64,000 bases of DNA from contig JAFEDI010000082.1 of NCBI GenBank assembly GCA_018241725.1, positions 31,854 to 95,853 on the forward strand, written 5' to 3'. This DNA is from Pseudomonadota bacterium. Its GTDB lineage: Bacteria; Pseudomonadota; Gammaproteobacteria; Burkholderiales; Rhodocyclaceae. Position 1 is the stretch's first letter, and every line of letters starts with the position of its first letter. The notes beneath the pieces were generated by a model. That model saw only the letters and a program-made list of their open reading frames with translations. It was not told the origin of the DNA and did no database searches. Made by a program: the position numbers and the translations under genes. Of this stretch, positions 52,453 through 60,299 are shown piece after piece.

Positions 52453-53265
52453 ATGGCCGACGCTTCCCAGGGCAAATTGATCGAATTCAAAGGCGCCAGC
52501 CTGGCGGTGATGACCGCCTACGTCAGGGAGACGGACGCCGTGCGTCTCGCCGACGCCATGCACATGATGATGGGCGGCATGCCCGACTTCTTTGCCGGCG
52601 AACCGGTAGTGCTCGACTTCTCCCAACTGACTGGCGCCCCCGACTGGGTGGACTGGACCGCCATCACCAGCCTGCTGCGGCGCTACCAGGTGCAGCCCAT
52701 CGGCGTGCGCCACCTGCCCGGACACCTGCACGAAGGCGCCCGCCGTGCCAACCTGGCCCTGCTCGGTCAGGAAGGCATGTCGGCCGAAAGGCCCGTCGTC
52801 ACGCCGCAACCCGCAGCGCCGGCGCCCCAACCCGAACCCGTGGCGGCACCCGCTCCGGCCCCTGCGCCGGAACCCGTTGCCGAAGCCCAGCCGACTGCCG
52901 GCAGTTCCGTGGCCCCCACACTGATCGTCGAGCGCCCGCTGCGCTCCGGCCAACAGGTCTACGCCAAGGGCGGCGACCTCGTGCTGCTCGCCGGCATGAG
53001 CCCCGGCTCGGAAGTCATCGCCGACGGCAGCATCCACGTCTATGGCCCGCTGCGCGGCCGCGCCCTCGCCGGCGCCCGGGGCGACACATCGGCCCGCATC
53101 TTCAGCACCAATTTCGGTCCCGAGCTGGTATCCATCGCCGGGGTGTACCGCACCTTCGAACGCGGCATCCAGCAAAACGTCGCCGGGCGTGCCGCCCAGG
53201 TGCGCCTCATCGGCTCGGACAACCAACATACTCTCGAAATCACCCCGCTTCAGAACGACCACTGA
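52453..53265 (+). CDS. minC: Septum site-determining protein MinC
   Basis: This 270-residue FtsZ-assembly inhibitor has an N-terminal FtsZ-interacting domain (about 1-100), a Pro/Ala/Glu linker (about 115-155) and a C-terminal beta-helix dimerisation domain. The C-terminal domain contains GQQVYAKGGDLVLLAGMSPGSEVIADGSIHVYGPLRGRALAGA, the MinD-binding face. It is the first gene of minCDE. ATG at 52453 is preferred over an upstream ATG that would add 27 atypical residues. Confidence 0.95.
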   Translation: MADASQGKLIEFKGASLAVMTAYVRETDAVRLADAMHMMMGGMPDFFAGEPVVLDFSQLTGAPDWVDWTAITSLLRRYQVQPIGVRHLPGHLHEGARRANLALLGQEGMSAERPVVTPQPAAPAPQPEPVAAPAPAPAPEPVAEAQPTAGSSVAPTLIVERPLRSGQQVYAKGGDLVLLAGMSPGSEVIADGSIHVYGPLRGRALAGARGDTSARIFSTNFGPELVSIAGVYRTFERGIQQNVAGRAAQVRLIGSDNQHTLEITPLQNDH

Positions 53266-53292
53266 AGCGACACCACTATTTAAGGGGATCCC

Positions 53293-54108
53293 GTGACACG
53301 CGTCATCGTAATCACGTCCGGCAAGGGCGGCGTCGGCAAGACCACCACCAGTGCGAGCATCTCGTCCGGGCTGGCCTTGCGTGGCTTCAAGACCGCGGTC
53401 ATCGACTTCGACGTCGGCCTCCGCAACCTCGACCTGATCATGGGCTGCGAACGCCGGGTGGTGTACGACCTGGTCAACGTCATCAATGGCGAAGCCAACC
53501 TGAGCCAGGCCCTGATCAAGGACAAGCACTGCGACAACCTGTTCATCCTGCCCGCCTCGCAAACCCGCGACAAGGACGCGCTGACCGAAGAAGGCGTCGA
53601 GAAGGTCCTGAAGGATCTCTCCCACCAGGGCTTCGACTACGTGGTCTGCGACTCCCCCGCCGGCATCGAGCGCGGCGCCGTCATGGCGCTGACCTTCGCT
53701 GACGAGGCCATCGTCGTCTCCAACCCCGAAGTCTCCTCGGTACGTGACTCCGACCGCATCCTCGGCATCCTGCAGAGCAAGAGCCGCCGCGCCATCGAAG
53801 GCCGCGAACCGGTCAAGGAACACCTCCTGATCACCCGCTATGCAGCCAAGCGCGTCGAAGAAGGCGAAATGCTGTCCTACAAGGACGTGCAGGAGCTGCT
53901 GCGCGTGCCGCTGATCGGCGTGATTCCCGAATCCGACGACGTCCTGCAGGCCTCCAACCAGGGCACGCCCGCCATCCACCTGAAGGACAGCGACGTCGCC
54001 TTCGCCTATCAGGACGTGGTGGCCCGCTTCCTCGGTGAAGACCGCCCGCTGCGCTTCGTCAGCTACGAAAAGCCCGGCATCCTGAAGCGACTCTTCGGAG
54101 GCAAGTAA
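53293..54108 (+). CDS. minD: Septum site-determining ATPase MinD
   Basis: This 271-residue membrane-associated ATPase of the deviant Walker type ([10 protein letters not shown] at 9-18) has [11 protein letters not shown] and CDSPAGIE, and a C-terminal amphipathic membrane anchor ([10 protein letters not shown]). It binds the membrane with ATP, recruits MinC and is released by MinE. It starts with GTG, preceded by AGGGG. It is followed after 1 base by minE. Confidence 0.98.
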   Translation: MTRVIVITSGKGGVGKTTTSASISSGLALRGFKTAVIDFDVGLRNLDLIMGCERRVVYDLVNVINGEANLSQALIKDKHCDNLFILPASQTRDKDALTEEGVEKVLKDLSHQGFDYVVCDSPAGIERGAVMALTFADEAIVVSNPEVSSVRDSDRILGILQSKSRRAIEGREPVKEHLLITRYAAKRVEEGEMLSYKDVQELLRVPLIGVIPESDDVLQASNQGTPAIHLKDSDVAFAYQDVVARFLGEDRPLRFVSYEKPGILKRLFGGK

Positions 54109-54109
54109 G

Positions 54110-54370
54110 ATGTCCCTCCTTTCCTACTTTTTCGGCTCGAAGCCCAAGACCGCCGCGGTAGCCAAGGAGCGCCTGTCGCTCATCATTGCCCACGAGCGCA
54201 CCAGCAACCGTGCACCGGACTTCCTGCCCGCGCTGCAGAAGGAACTCATCGAAGTCATCTCCAAGTACGTCAATGTCGGCCTCGACGACATCAAGGTCCA
54301 GCTCGAAAAGCAGGACAACTGCGAGATCCTCGAAGTGAACATCACGCTGCCCGAGCAGCCGCAGAAATAA
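54110..54370 (+). CDS. minE: Topological specificity factor MinE
   Basis: The 86-residue protein has the membrane-targeting start [20 protein letters not shown], the MinD-binding stretch [14 protein letters not shown] and the C-terminal dimerisation strands [21 protein letters not shown]. It drives the pole-to-pole oscillation that places the division site at mid-cell. The tRNA-Leu gene begins 8 bases after its stop, so read-through from the min operon is likely. Confidence 0.97.
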   Translation: MSLLSYFFGSKPKTAAVAKERLSLIIAHERTSNRAPDFLPALQKELIEVISKYVNVGLDDIKVQLEKQDNCEILEVNITLPEQPQK

Positions 54371-54378
54371 ACCAAACA

Positions 54379-54463
54379 GCCCGGATGGTGAAATTGGTAA
54401 ACACAGCGGACTTAAAATCCGCCGCCTCACGGCTTACGGGTTCGATTCCCGTTCCGGGCACCA
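54379..54463 (+). tRNA. tRNA-Leu(UAA), island attachment gene
   Basis: An 85-base class II tRNA with acceptor GCCCGGA paired with TCCGGGC, anticodon loop CTTAAAA in stem GCGGA/TCCGC (anticodon TAA), a long variable arm and encoded CCA (54461-54463). Its 3' part from 54405 onward is repeated at 55658 and, with divergence, at 56751. It is thus the insertion site of a small island. Confidence 0.97.
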
Positions 54464-54475
54464 GCCAAACCACAT

Positions 54476-54517
54476 AAAAAACAAAAGCTTGCAATAAACT
54501 GCAAGCTTTTGTTTTTT
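54476..54517. terminator. Terminator after tRNA-Leu
   Basis: AAAAAACAAAAGCTTGCA (54476-54493) and TGCAAGCTTTTGTTTTTT (54500-54517) form a perfect 18-bp stem with a 6-base loop and A/T tracts. It acts in both directions, 12 bases after the tRNA CCA end. Confidence 0.92.
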
Positions 54518-54904
54518 CAGCAGTTTGCGACTATTGCTAATACGACGGAGTGGTCGATGCAACTGATGGATTTCGACGATATTTGTCGCTGGATCAAGAC
54601 AACGGCTACACCTCAGCGTCGATAGAGATGTTGTCGGTAGCGCCGCGTCAGTAAGTAGCTTGCATACATCGCTGCCCCCCTGGCTACTGCACGGCGATCA
54701 GATCGTGGAGTCTTGACTCTGGTCTATATTTTCATGCTCACGTCTGTGCCTCAAATTGCCTTAAGCCGTACAGCCAGTACATATGTGAGTGTTTCAGCGC
54801 GCCCGACGCTGAGTCCTTGTTCTGTCGGCATGTGGAAGTAGTGTTTGCCTTCCCTTGTTAGCCAGACTAGACTAACCACGTTGTTTTTGGAGAATGTGCG
54901 ATCG
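54518..54904. other. Non-coding left part of cassette A
   Basis: About 390 bases of lower GC content with no supported gene. A 22-codon frame from ATG at 54557 reads as a plausible peptide start but stops quickly, so it may be a gene remnant. The promoter of the antitoxin should lie near the right end, where AT-rich sequence precedes the GGAGA Shine-Dalgarno at 54889. Confidence 0.5.
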
Positions 54905-55153
54905 ATGCAAGCCGTCAATATGCTACAAGCCAAGTCCTCATTGTCCCGTTTGGTGGAAGCCATCGAGCAAGGGCAGGAGCGCGAAATCATCATTGCTCGT
55001 AATGGCCGTCCTGTCGCCAAGCTGGTCCCGATGGATACGGTGCAGGTCGAGCAGCGTATCGGCGTCGCCAAGGACAAGTTCGAGGTTCCGGATAGCATTG
55101 ACGCTCATAACGAGGAAGTGGCGCGCTTGTTCATGGGCGGGGAGCAGTCTTGA
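54905..55153 (+). CDS. Phd/YefM-type antitoxin
   Basis: The 82-residue protein has the Phd fold: an N-terminal DNA-binding part (NMLQAKSSLSRLVEAIEQGQEREIIIARNGRPVAKLVPMD, matching the N.....LS.L...V..GE...I...G.PVA.LVP pattern). A disordered toxin-binding tail follows (QRIGVAKDKFEVPDSIDAHNEEVARLFMG). It neutralises the PIN toxin encoded next and represses the operon. ATG at 54905 fits the family; an in-frame extension of 20 codons upstream is unlikely. The stop overlaps the toxin TTG start. Confidence 0.9.
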   Translation: MQAVNMLQAKSSLSRLVEAIEQGQEREIIIARNGRPVAKLVPMDTVQVEQRIGVAKDKFEVPDSIDAHNEEVARLFMGGEQS

Positions 55154-55536
55154 ACCTGCTGCTGGACACCCATGTTGCCCTGTGGGCGATTGCGGATAGC
55201 CCGAAGCTACCGCAAAAGGCGCGTGAACTGATCCAGTCCCCAAAGACGACCGTCTGGATCAGCGTCGCCAGTGTGTGGGAGATTGCAATCAAGCACGCGC
55301 TGGGCCGGGGGGACATGCCGGTGTCCAGTCAGGATGCCGTGCACTACTTCAAGGAGTCAGGCTACCGCTTCCTAGTGATCGAGCCGGAGCATGCAGTGGC
55401 CGTTGAAGACCTGGCTGCGCACCACCATGACCCGTTTGACCGCATTCTGGTAGCCCAAGCACTTGTTGAACCGATGCGGCTGATAACTCATGATCCCATG
55501 GTAGCGCTCTACAGTGACACCATTATCAAGGTGTGA
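55150..55536 (+). CDS. PIN-domain (VapC-like) ribonuclease toxin
   Basis: This 128-residue PIN nuclease has acidic active-site residues in LLLDTHVALWAI (Asp6), ISVASVWEIAIK (Glu about 43) and HHHDPFDRILVAQALVE (Asp pair about 95-98). Members cleave RNA, often tRNA or rRNA, when released from their antitoxin. TTG at 55150 is the start, with GGGGAG five bases upstream and overlap of the antitoxin stop (TTGA), typical of coupled toxin-antitoxin genes. Confidence 0.9.
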   Translation: MNLLLDTHVALWAIADSPKLPQKARELIQSPKTTVWISVASVWEIAIKHALGRGDMPVSSQDAVHYFKESGYRFLVIEPEHAVAVEDLAAHHHDPFDRILVAQALVEPMRLITHDPMVALYSDTIIKV

Positions 55537-55635
55537 TGGACGGCCACAACTGACAACAAAGTGACGACGGCGAAGGCGCTCCTGGGCGAATAATGGCGTC
55601 CCGAGCCTTGGCAAGCTGTTGAAATGACGAACAAA

Positions 55636-55658
55636 GACGTACAATGACCAACCTTTTA
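55636..55658 (+). repeat. Conserved right-end sequence of cassette A
   Basis: The 23 bases directly before the second tRNA repeat match those before the third repeat (56728-56750) at 19 positions (core ACAATGACC-N-AC-N-TTTT). The same sequence is absent from the tRNA gene. It therefore belongs to the cassettes, perhaps a recombinase arm site. Confidence 0.7.
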
Positions 55659-55716
55659 GCGGACTTAAAATCCGCCGCCTCACGGCCTACGGGTTCGATT
55701 CCCGTTCCGGGCACCA
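55658..55716 (+). repeat. Direct repeat of tRNA-Leu 3' half, copy 2
   Basis: 59 bases that equal tRNA-Leu positions 54405-54463 except for one base in the variable arm (T to C). They span the anticodon stem-loop through the CCA end, the usual core of tRNA attachment sites. There is no 5' half, so it is not a functional tRNA. Confidence 0.95.
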
Positions 55717-55732
55717 CCCAACACCAAGCGAT

Positions 55733-55757
55733 GGCCCCTCACGGGGCCGTTGTTATT
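55733..55757 (+). terminator. Terminator at the left end of cassette B
   Basis: GGCCCC (55733-55738), TCAC, GGGGCC (55743-55748) followed by GTTGTTATTT. It lies 16 bases after copy 2 of the repeat, just as another terminator follows the real tRNA. Confidence 0.75.
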
Positions 55758-55805
55758 TATGATCGAGAAGATCGTAATTACTCGTCGTGATCGGAGGGTA
55801 AGGCA

Positions 55806-56096
55806 GTGACCGCCAGAGATGTGGAATCCGCGCTGCTCGCCCGGTGCTCTTCCGTTGCACGAGAAGCTGCGCAATCGGCCCAGGACCAGCGCGAAGCCAA
55901 TGTGTTCCGCTTGGCGGCGATGGTCGTCCAGTCTCGATTTCCCGTCGAATCCAGGTGCTTGCTGCAAGCCAGCGAGCAGTATTTCGCCTTGCATCCGAAC
56001 GAAAGACTGGCTCCGGCAGATGTCGTCAGAAAGGGCTGGATTTTCAGCCTGCCTCGCTTGCGGGACATGCTGACACACCGGTTCTACAGGCATTGA
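55806..56096 (+). CDS. Small helical protein paired with the DUF6036-like gene
   Basis: This 96-residue soluble, mostly helical protein is rich in Ala, Arg and Glu (LLARCSSVAREAAQSAQDQREANVFRL, then VVQSRFPVESRC and LAPADVVRKGWIFSLPRLRDML). I do not recognise the family. GTG at 55806 has a perfect GGAGGG seven bases upstream. It ends 4 bases before the nucleotidyltransferase gene, the layout of an antitoxin-toxin pair, but the order and role are unproven. Confidence 0.65.
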   Translation: MTARDVESALLARCSSVAREAAQSAQDQREANVFRLAAMVVQSRFPVESRCLLQASEQYFALHPNERLAPADVVRKGWIFSLPRLRDMLTHRFYRH

Positions 56097-56100
56097 AGCC

Positions 56101-56724
56101 ATGTCGGCCAACCAGATGTTTCATACCCACACGGCCCTGGCGGAGGGATTGCGGGAGTTGTTCAAGCAACTTGCAGAACGGCTGTCACTGTGCAGCCCCG
56201 TAAATGTGTACCTGGCGGGTGGGATGGCCGTTCATCTCTACACCGCCAATCGCGTCACGACCGATGTAGACGCGGAATTCGGGGGACGCATCTATCTTCC
56301 GAATGATCTGATGGTCGAGGTCACGCTGGAGGATGGCAGCCAGCAGGTCGTCTATCTCGACACCAATTACAACTCGACCTTTGCACTGTTGCACGAGGAC
56401 TACCTGGATGACGCCATTCCAGTAGATCTCGGCGTGGATCAGCTTCGCGTGCATGTCCTTTCGCCCGTTGATCTTGCCGTAAGCAAGATCTCCCGCTTCG
56501 CCGACAACGACAAAGAGGACATTGCAGCATTGGTTCGACTCGGCCTGACAAGCGCCGACGAAATCGAGCAACGTGCAACGAGCGCCCTGGCGGGTTACGT
56601 CGGCGGACAAGCCATGCTGCAACTGAATCTGCGGGATGCAGTCGCCATGGCTCGTCGGGTTGAAGCGGAACGGCTGTCAGCCACACAAGCACACAGCGGC
56701 GAGCATCAGCCTTATAAAGAATGA
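56101..56724 (+). CDS. DUF6036/AbiEii-like nucleotidyltransferase
   Basis: The 207-residue protein has the minimal nucleotidyltransferase signature: VYLAGGMAVHLYTANRVTTDVDAEFGG (GG followed by D.D of the first strand-turn) and a later acidic residue in PVDLGVDQLRVHVLSPVDLAVSKISRFADNDKEDIAAL, as in AbiEii and DUF6036 proteins. AbiEii-type toxins transfer nucleotides to tRNA or other targets and form phage-defence toxin-antitoxin pairs. Here it pairs with the small gene upstream inside an island cassette, so a defence or addiction role is plausible. Confidence 0.75.
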   Translation: MSANQMFHTHTALAEGLRELFKQLAERLSLCSPVNVYLAGGMAVHLYTANRVTTDVDAEFGGRIYLPNDLMVEVTLEDGSQQVVYLDTNYNSTFALLHEDYLDDAIPVDLGVDQLRVHVLSPVDLAVSKISRFADNDKEDIAALVRLGLTSADEIEQRATSALAGYVGGQAMLQLNLRDAVAMARRVEAERLSATQAHSGEHQPYKE

Positions 56725-56727
56725 ATG

Positions 56728-56750
56728 GACGCACAATGACCCACATTTTT
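56728..56750 (+). repeat. Conserved right-end sequence of cassette B
   Basis: The 23 bases immediately before copy 3 of the tRNA repeat; 19 of 23 match the corresponding bases before copy 2, including ACAATGACC and a T run. Confidence 0.7.
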
Positions 56751-56808
56751 GCGGACTCGAAATCCGCCTCTTCGCAGCCTTCGGGTTCGATTCCCGTTCC
56801 GGGCACCA
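56751..56808 (+). repeat. Diverged direct repeat of tRNA-Leu 3' half, copy 3
   Basis: 58 bases aligned without gaps to tRNA-Leu 54406-54463, with eight substitutions confined to the anticodon loop and variable arm. The last 27 bases (T arm to CCA) are identical. The anticodon triplet reads CGA instead of TAA. It marks the right edge of the island, 28 bases before the DUF1178 gene. Confidence 0.9.
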
Positions 56809-56836
56809 CCTTTGCCGGCGTCAGCCGTTTCGCGCC

Positions 56837-57256
56837 GTGATCGTCCTCGACCTCAGCTGCGAGCAGGGCCATCGCTTCGAAGCCTGGTTCGCCTCCAGCG
56901 ACGCCTTTGAAAACCAGCTCGCCCGAAATCTGGTGAGCTGTCCCCACTGCGGCACTCACCAGGTCAGGCGGCTGCCCTCCGCGCCCTACGTGCAGACCTC
57001 GTCCCACGCCCGGCCGCCTGTCGCGGAGCCGGACCCGCAGGCCATCGCGGCCAAGCTGATCGAAGCCCTGCGTACCGCCGCCCGGCAGTCCGAGGACGTC
57101 GGCGAGCGTTTCGTCGAGGAAGCCCGCCGCATTCACCATGGCGATGCCGAAGAACGGGCCATCCGCGGCCAGGCCAAGCCCAGCGAGATGATGGAACTGC
57201 TGGAAGAAGGCATCCCCATCCTGCCCGTTCCGCCGGACAAGGACGACCTTCACTGA
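56837..57256 (+). CDS. DUF1178 family protein
   Basis: The 139-residue protein begins VIVLDLSCEQGHRFEAWFASSDAF, the conserved DUF1178 start, and has a zinc-ribbon-like CPHCGTHQVRRLPSAP. The two pairs of cysteines/histidines (C..GH and CPHC) suggest metal binding. The C-terminal half is helical (AIAAKLIEALRTAAR) and ends with EMMELLEEGIPILPVP, also family-typical. Function unknown. The GTG start is only 28 bases from the island boundary, so its promoter may lie within or beyond the island. Confidence 0.88.
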   Translation: MIVLDLSCEQGHRFEAWFASSDAFENQLARNLVSCPHCGTHQVRRLPSAPYVQTSSHARPPVAEPDPQAIAAKLIEALRTAARQSEDVGERFVEEARRIHHGDAEERAIRGQAKPSEMMELLEEGIPILPVPPDKDDLH

Positions 57257-57278
57257 GCCTCCGCGCCGGGGATACACC

Positions 57279-58703
57279 TCATCCCCCGCCGTTCACCACC
57301 GTCACCCGCCCCTCCGTCTCGCGGACGAGCCGCTCGGCCAGCGCCTGGCGGGCTGCGGCTTCGCCATGGACCAGGCGCACCTCCGCCGGCAACATCAGCA
57401 TGCGGGTGACGAAGCGCACCAGATCGTTCTGGTCCGCATGCGCCGAATAGCCGGACAGGGAATGAATACCGGCGCGGATCCCGATGCGCTCCCCATCGAT
57501 CTCCACATAGCCGCCCTGCGGCCCGTAGGTCTGGATCGCATGGCCCGGCGTACCGCGGGCCTGGTAGCCGACGAACAGCACATCGTGGCGCGGGTCGTGC
57601 AGCATCGCCTTCAGATAGTTCATCACCCGCCCGCCGGCGCACATGCCGCTGGCCGCGATCACCACCGCCGGCTCGCCGCTGCGGGCCAGGCGGCGCACTG
57701 TCGCCTCGTGTTCCGCATGATCCTCTATCCCCGTCAGCTGCTCGAAGGCCAGCGGCTTGCGGCCGGCACGCACACGGGCCAGCCCCTCCTCGTCCCAGAA
57801 CGGCTGCAGCTCCCCATACAGCCGCGTGAAGCGCCCGGCCAGCGGTGAATCCAGATAGAACGGCAAGCTCGCCCAGCTTGCCGCATGGGGCCCCGGCTGG
57901 CGCCGCTGCTGATACAGGATGTCCTCGAACTCGTAGAGCAACTCCTGCGTACGGCCGATGCTGAAAGCCGGCACGATCACCGTGCCACCGTTGCCGAGCG
58001 CCTTCTCCACCACCGTCTGCAGCTGCCGGCGCCGATCGTGGCGGTTCTCGTGGATCTTGTCTCCATAAGTGCTCTCCAGCACCACCACATCCGCAGCCTC
58101 AGGCGAGCGTGGCGCCGGCAACAGCGGCGTAAACGGCGCCCCCAGATCGCCCGAGAACACCACCCGCCCCACCGCGCCGCCGGCCCGCGTCAGTTCCACC
58201 TCCACATAGGCCGAACCGAGAATGTGCCCGGCGCGCTGCAGACGAATCCGGCAGCCCGCCCCCTTTGCCCCATTCCCATCGAAAACCCGGTACCAGGTAT
58301 TCCACTTGAGCGGGCGGATGCGCTGCTCGACCATCTCCAGATAGCGCTCCACCAGCCGCGCATCGCGGCTCACCCCGAACGCGAAGGCATCCGCCAGCAC
58401 CACCGGCAACAGCTTGGCCGACGGCTCGCTGCACAGGATCAAGCCCTTGAAACCCGCCGCCAGCAACCACGGAATCCGCCCCACGTGATCGATATGCACA
58501 TGGGTCACCACCAAGGCCCGCACAGCCTCCAGCGGAAAACCGATCTCCAGCCGATCCTGCGCCGCCGCACCGTCCGGTGCCGTCTCCGCCCCCTGGAACA
58601 GGCCGCAGTCGATCAACAGGCTGTTGATGTCATCGATGAAGAGCTGGTGACACGATCCCGTCACCCCGTCGACTGCCCCGTGATGGATGATGTTTGCATT
58701 CAT
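57279..58703 (-). CDS. Beta-CASP metallo-beta-lactamase RNA nuclease
   Basis: This 474-residue member of the CPSF73/Ysh1-like group has the zinc motif THVHIDHVGR (HxHxDH, about 72-82), CGLFQGAE, VVFSGDLGAP and VVLESTYGDK. The beta-CASP domain follows (VIVPAFSIGRTQELLYEFEDI) with VIAASGMCAGGRVMNYLK, and then a C-terminal RNA-specificity domain (GYSAHADQNDLVRF). It probably cleaves RNA endo- or exonucleolytically. It converges with DUF1178 and diverges from the DUF2325 gene by 141 bases. Confidence 0.92.
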   Translation of the reverse strand: MNANIIHHGAVDGVTGSCHQLFIDDINSLLIDCGLFQGAETAPDGAAAQDRLEIGFPLEAVRALVVTHVHIDHVGRIPWLLAAGFKGLILCSEPSAKLLPVVLADAFAFGVSRDARLVERYLEMVEQRIRPLKWNTWYRVFDGNGAKGAGCRIRLQRAGHILGSAYVEVELTRAGGAVGRVVFSGDLGAPFTPLLPAPRSPEAADVVVLESTYGDKIHENRHDRRRQLQTVVEKALGNGGTVIVPAFSIGRTQELLYEFEDILYQQRRQPGPHAASWASLPFYLDSPLAGRFTRLYGELQPFWDEEGLARVRAGRKPLAFEQLTGIEDHAEHEATVRRLARSGEPAVVIAASGMCAGGRVMNYLKAMLHDPRHDVLFVGYQARGTPGHAIQTYGPQGGYVEIDGERIGIRAGIHSLSGYSAHADQNDLVRFVTRMLMLPAEVRLVHGEAAARQALAERLVRETEGRVTVVNGGG

Positions 58704-58844
58704 GGCGGCAGTTTATACGGCGCACAAAAAATTCCATACAAATAAATTGAAGTTCTTCCGAAAGCCCCTGGACCACAAGTCACATTGCAAGGTGGAGCAT
58801 CGCTGTATATCTTTGTGTACAACGAAATCTCCGGAGCTGCCGTC

Positions 58845-60155
58845 ATGAACCGTCCCGCCCATCTGTTCCAGACCGACAATACCGCCACAACGACACCCGC
58901 CTGGATGGAAGACGCGTTCCCCCCGCCGGCCAGACTGCCCGCCGGCACCTTCGTGCGGCGGCGCACGCGGCTGCACGAGCTCGACGGCTATTTCCACTGC
59001 TCGTTGATCGGCACCTGCCTGAGCACCGCCGATCTACGCAAGCTCATCCCCAAATATTCCGAACTGGATCGCACCAAGGCCACCGACCTGGACATCCACC
59101 ACATGGCCGTCCGCCTCTCCGGCGACGGTGGCCCCGGCGCCAAGGCCCTCAACAAACTGCTCGACACCCTCTATGCCGCCGACCTGAAGCGCTTCCAGCG
59201 CCACAAGAACGACGACGAACTCTATGCTGCCTGGGCCGAATGCCTGCGCCACGGCGACGTTCCCGGCGCCTACTGGGCCCTGATGACCCACCCGGCCACC
59301 TCCCTCAGCCTACGCCAGCTGGTCTTCGGCGAAGTGCACATGCTGTCCCACCTGGTCGGGGCGGCCAATCGCGCCGACATCCGCCGCCTGCTCGCCCTCG
59401 AAGAAGACAACGCCCAGCTCAAGGAAAAGGTCGAACGCCAGCAAGCCCGCCTGCAGGAACTCGCCCAGCAACACAGCGCCCTCGAACGGCAGCACGCCGC
59501 CGCCCCCCTCCCCACCCCGGCGGACACCCGCATCACCCAACTGGAAGCCCAGGTGCACGCCCTCGAAGCCGCCCTGCAAACGCAAAACCAGCAGGCCGCC
59601 CACCACGAGGCCCGCGCCAACAAACTGGAAGAGCGCCTGCAGGAAGCCGACGCCAAGGCCCAGTCCCTCAAGACCGCCCTCACCGAATCGCGCCGCTTCG
59701 GCGACGAGATCCGCGCCGAATTCGAAGCCATCGACCGCCACCTCACCGCCCAGTTCTCCGACGCCGGCCCCGCCCAGGGCAGCATCGCCGACGCCCTGCG
59801 CGGCAAACGCATCCTCTACGTCGGCGGCCGCCCCCATTCATCCCAGGCCATCCACGCCATGGTCAAGACCGCCGGCGGCGAACTCATCCTCCACGACGGC
59901 GGCATCGAAGACCGCCGCGGCCTGTTTGCCAGCAGCCTGGCCAACACCGACCTCGTCGTCTTCCCCACCGACTGCGTCGGCCACAACGCCGTCACCCTGC
60001 TCAAACGCGCCTGCGAACGCCACGGCGTCCCCTACCGGCCGCTGCGCAGCGCCGGCCTCGCCAGCTTCGCCGCCCTGGCCGCCGAACTGGCCCGGACGGA
60101 AAGCAGCAGCACGGCCTGCCCGCCCCCATCCCGCTTCTGCCTGCACCACGGCTAG
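58845..60155 (+). CDS. DUF2325 protein with central coiled coil
   Basis: The 436-residue protein has an N-terminal helical region (YFHCSLIGTCLSTADLRKLIPKY), then a coiled coil (about 190-310, ALEEDNAQLKEKVERQQARLQ). The C-terminal DUF2325 domain follows (about 325-410; GKRILYVGGRPHSSQAIHAMV, HDGGIEDR, DLVVFPTDCVGHNAVTLLKRAC) with possible metal-binding His/Cys/Asp residues. The domain resembles a Rossmann-like sensor; its ligand is unknown. ATG at 58845 has GGAG eight bases upstream. A terminator follows. Confidence 0.85.
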   Translation: MNRPAHLFQTDNTATTTPAWMEDAFPPPARLPAGTFVRRRTRLHELDGYFHCSLIGTCLSTADLRKLIPKYSELDRTKATDLDIHHMAVRLSGDGGPGAKALNKLLDTLYAADLKRFQRHKNDDELYAAWAECLRHGDVPGAYWALMTHPATSLSLRQLVFGEVHMLSHLVGAANRADIRRLLALEEDNAQLKEKVERQQARLQELAQQHSALERQHAAAPLPTPADTRITQLEAQVHALEAALQTQNQQAAHHEARANKLEERLQEADAKAQSLKTALTESRRFGDEIRAEFEAIDRHLTAQFSDAGPAQGSIADALRGKRILYVGGRPHSSQAIHAMVKTAGGELILHDGGIEDRRGLFASSLANTDLVVFPTDCVGHNAVTLLKRACERHGVPYRPLRSAGLASFAALAAELARTESSSTACPPPSRFCLHHG

Positions 60156-60190
60156 AACACCTGCCCAAGTACCCAGTGGAAGCGAGCCCT

Positions 60191-60232
60191 GCGCCGGGGT
60201 ACTCCGGCGCGCTACATTTCCTTGCATTTCTT
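60191..60232 (+). terminator. Terminator after the DUF2325 gene
   Basis: GCGCCGG (60191-60197) and CCGGCGC (60204-60210) form a 7-bp stem with a 6-base loop, followed by GCTACATTTCCTTGCATTTCTT. Confidence 0.65.
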
Positions 60233-60299
60233 AACCGCCCCTTGCGGAGACTTCGGAAAGAATGCCTTCCGGATTCCCCCACCTGCGAAGGAGACACCC

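Larger units (their letters stand above)
54464..56808 (+). mobile_element. Integrase-less double mini-island at tRNA-Leu(UAA)
   Basis: A 2.3-kb stretch bounded by tRNA-Leu and two direct repeats of the tRNA 3' half. It divides into cassette A (54464-55716, Phd/PIN pair) and cassette B (55717-56808, small protein plus nucleotidyltransferase). Both begin with a transcription terminator after the repaired tRNA end and finish with a related 23-base sequence plus the repeat. Cassette A is visibly less GC-rich than the chromosome. No recombinase is encoded, so an integrase would have to act in trans, or the cassettes are deletion products of a larger element. Confidence 0.75.

Noticed and set aside
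55658-55716. A second tRNA-Leu gene
   Set aside because: Only the 3' half is present; the acceptor 5' strand and D arm are missing, so it is an attachment-site copy.
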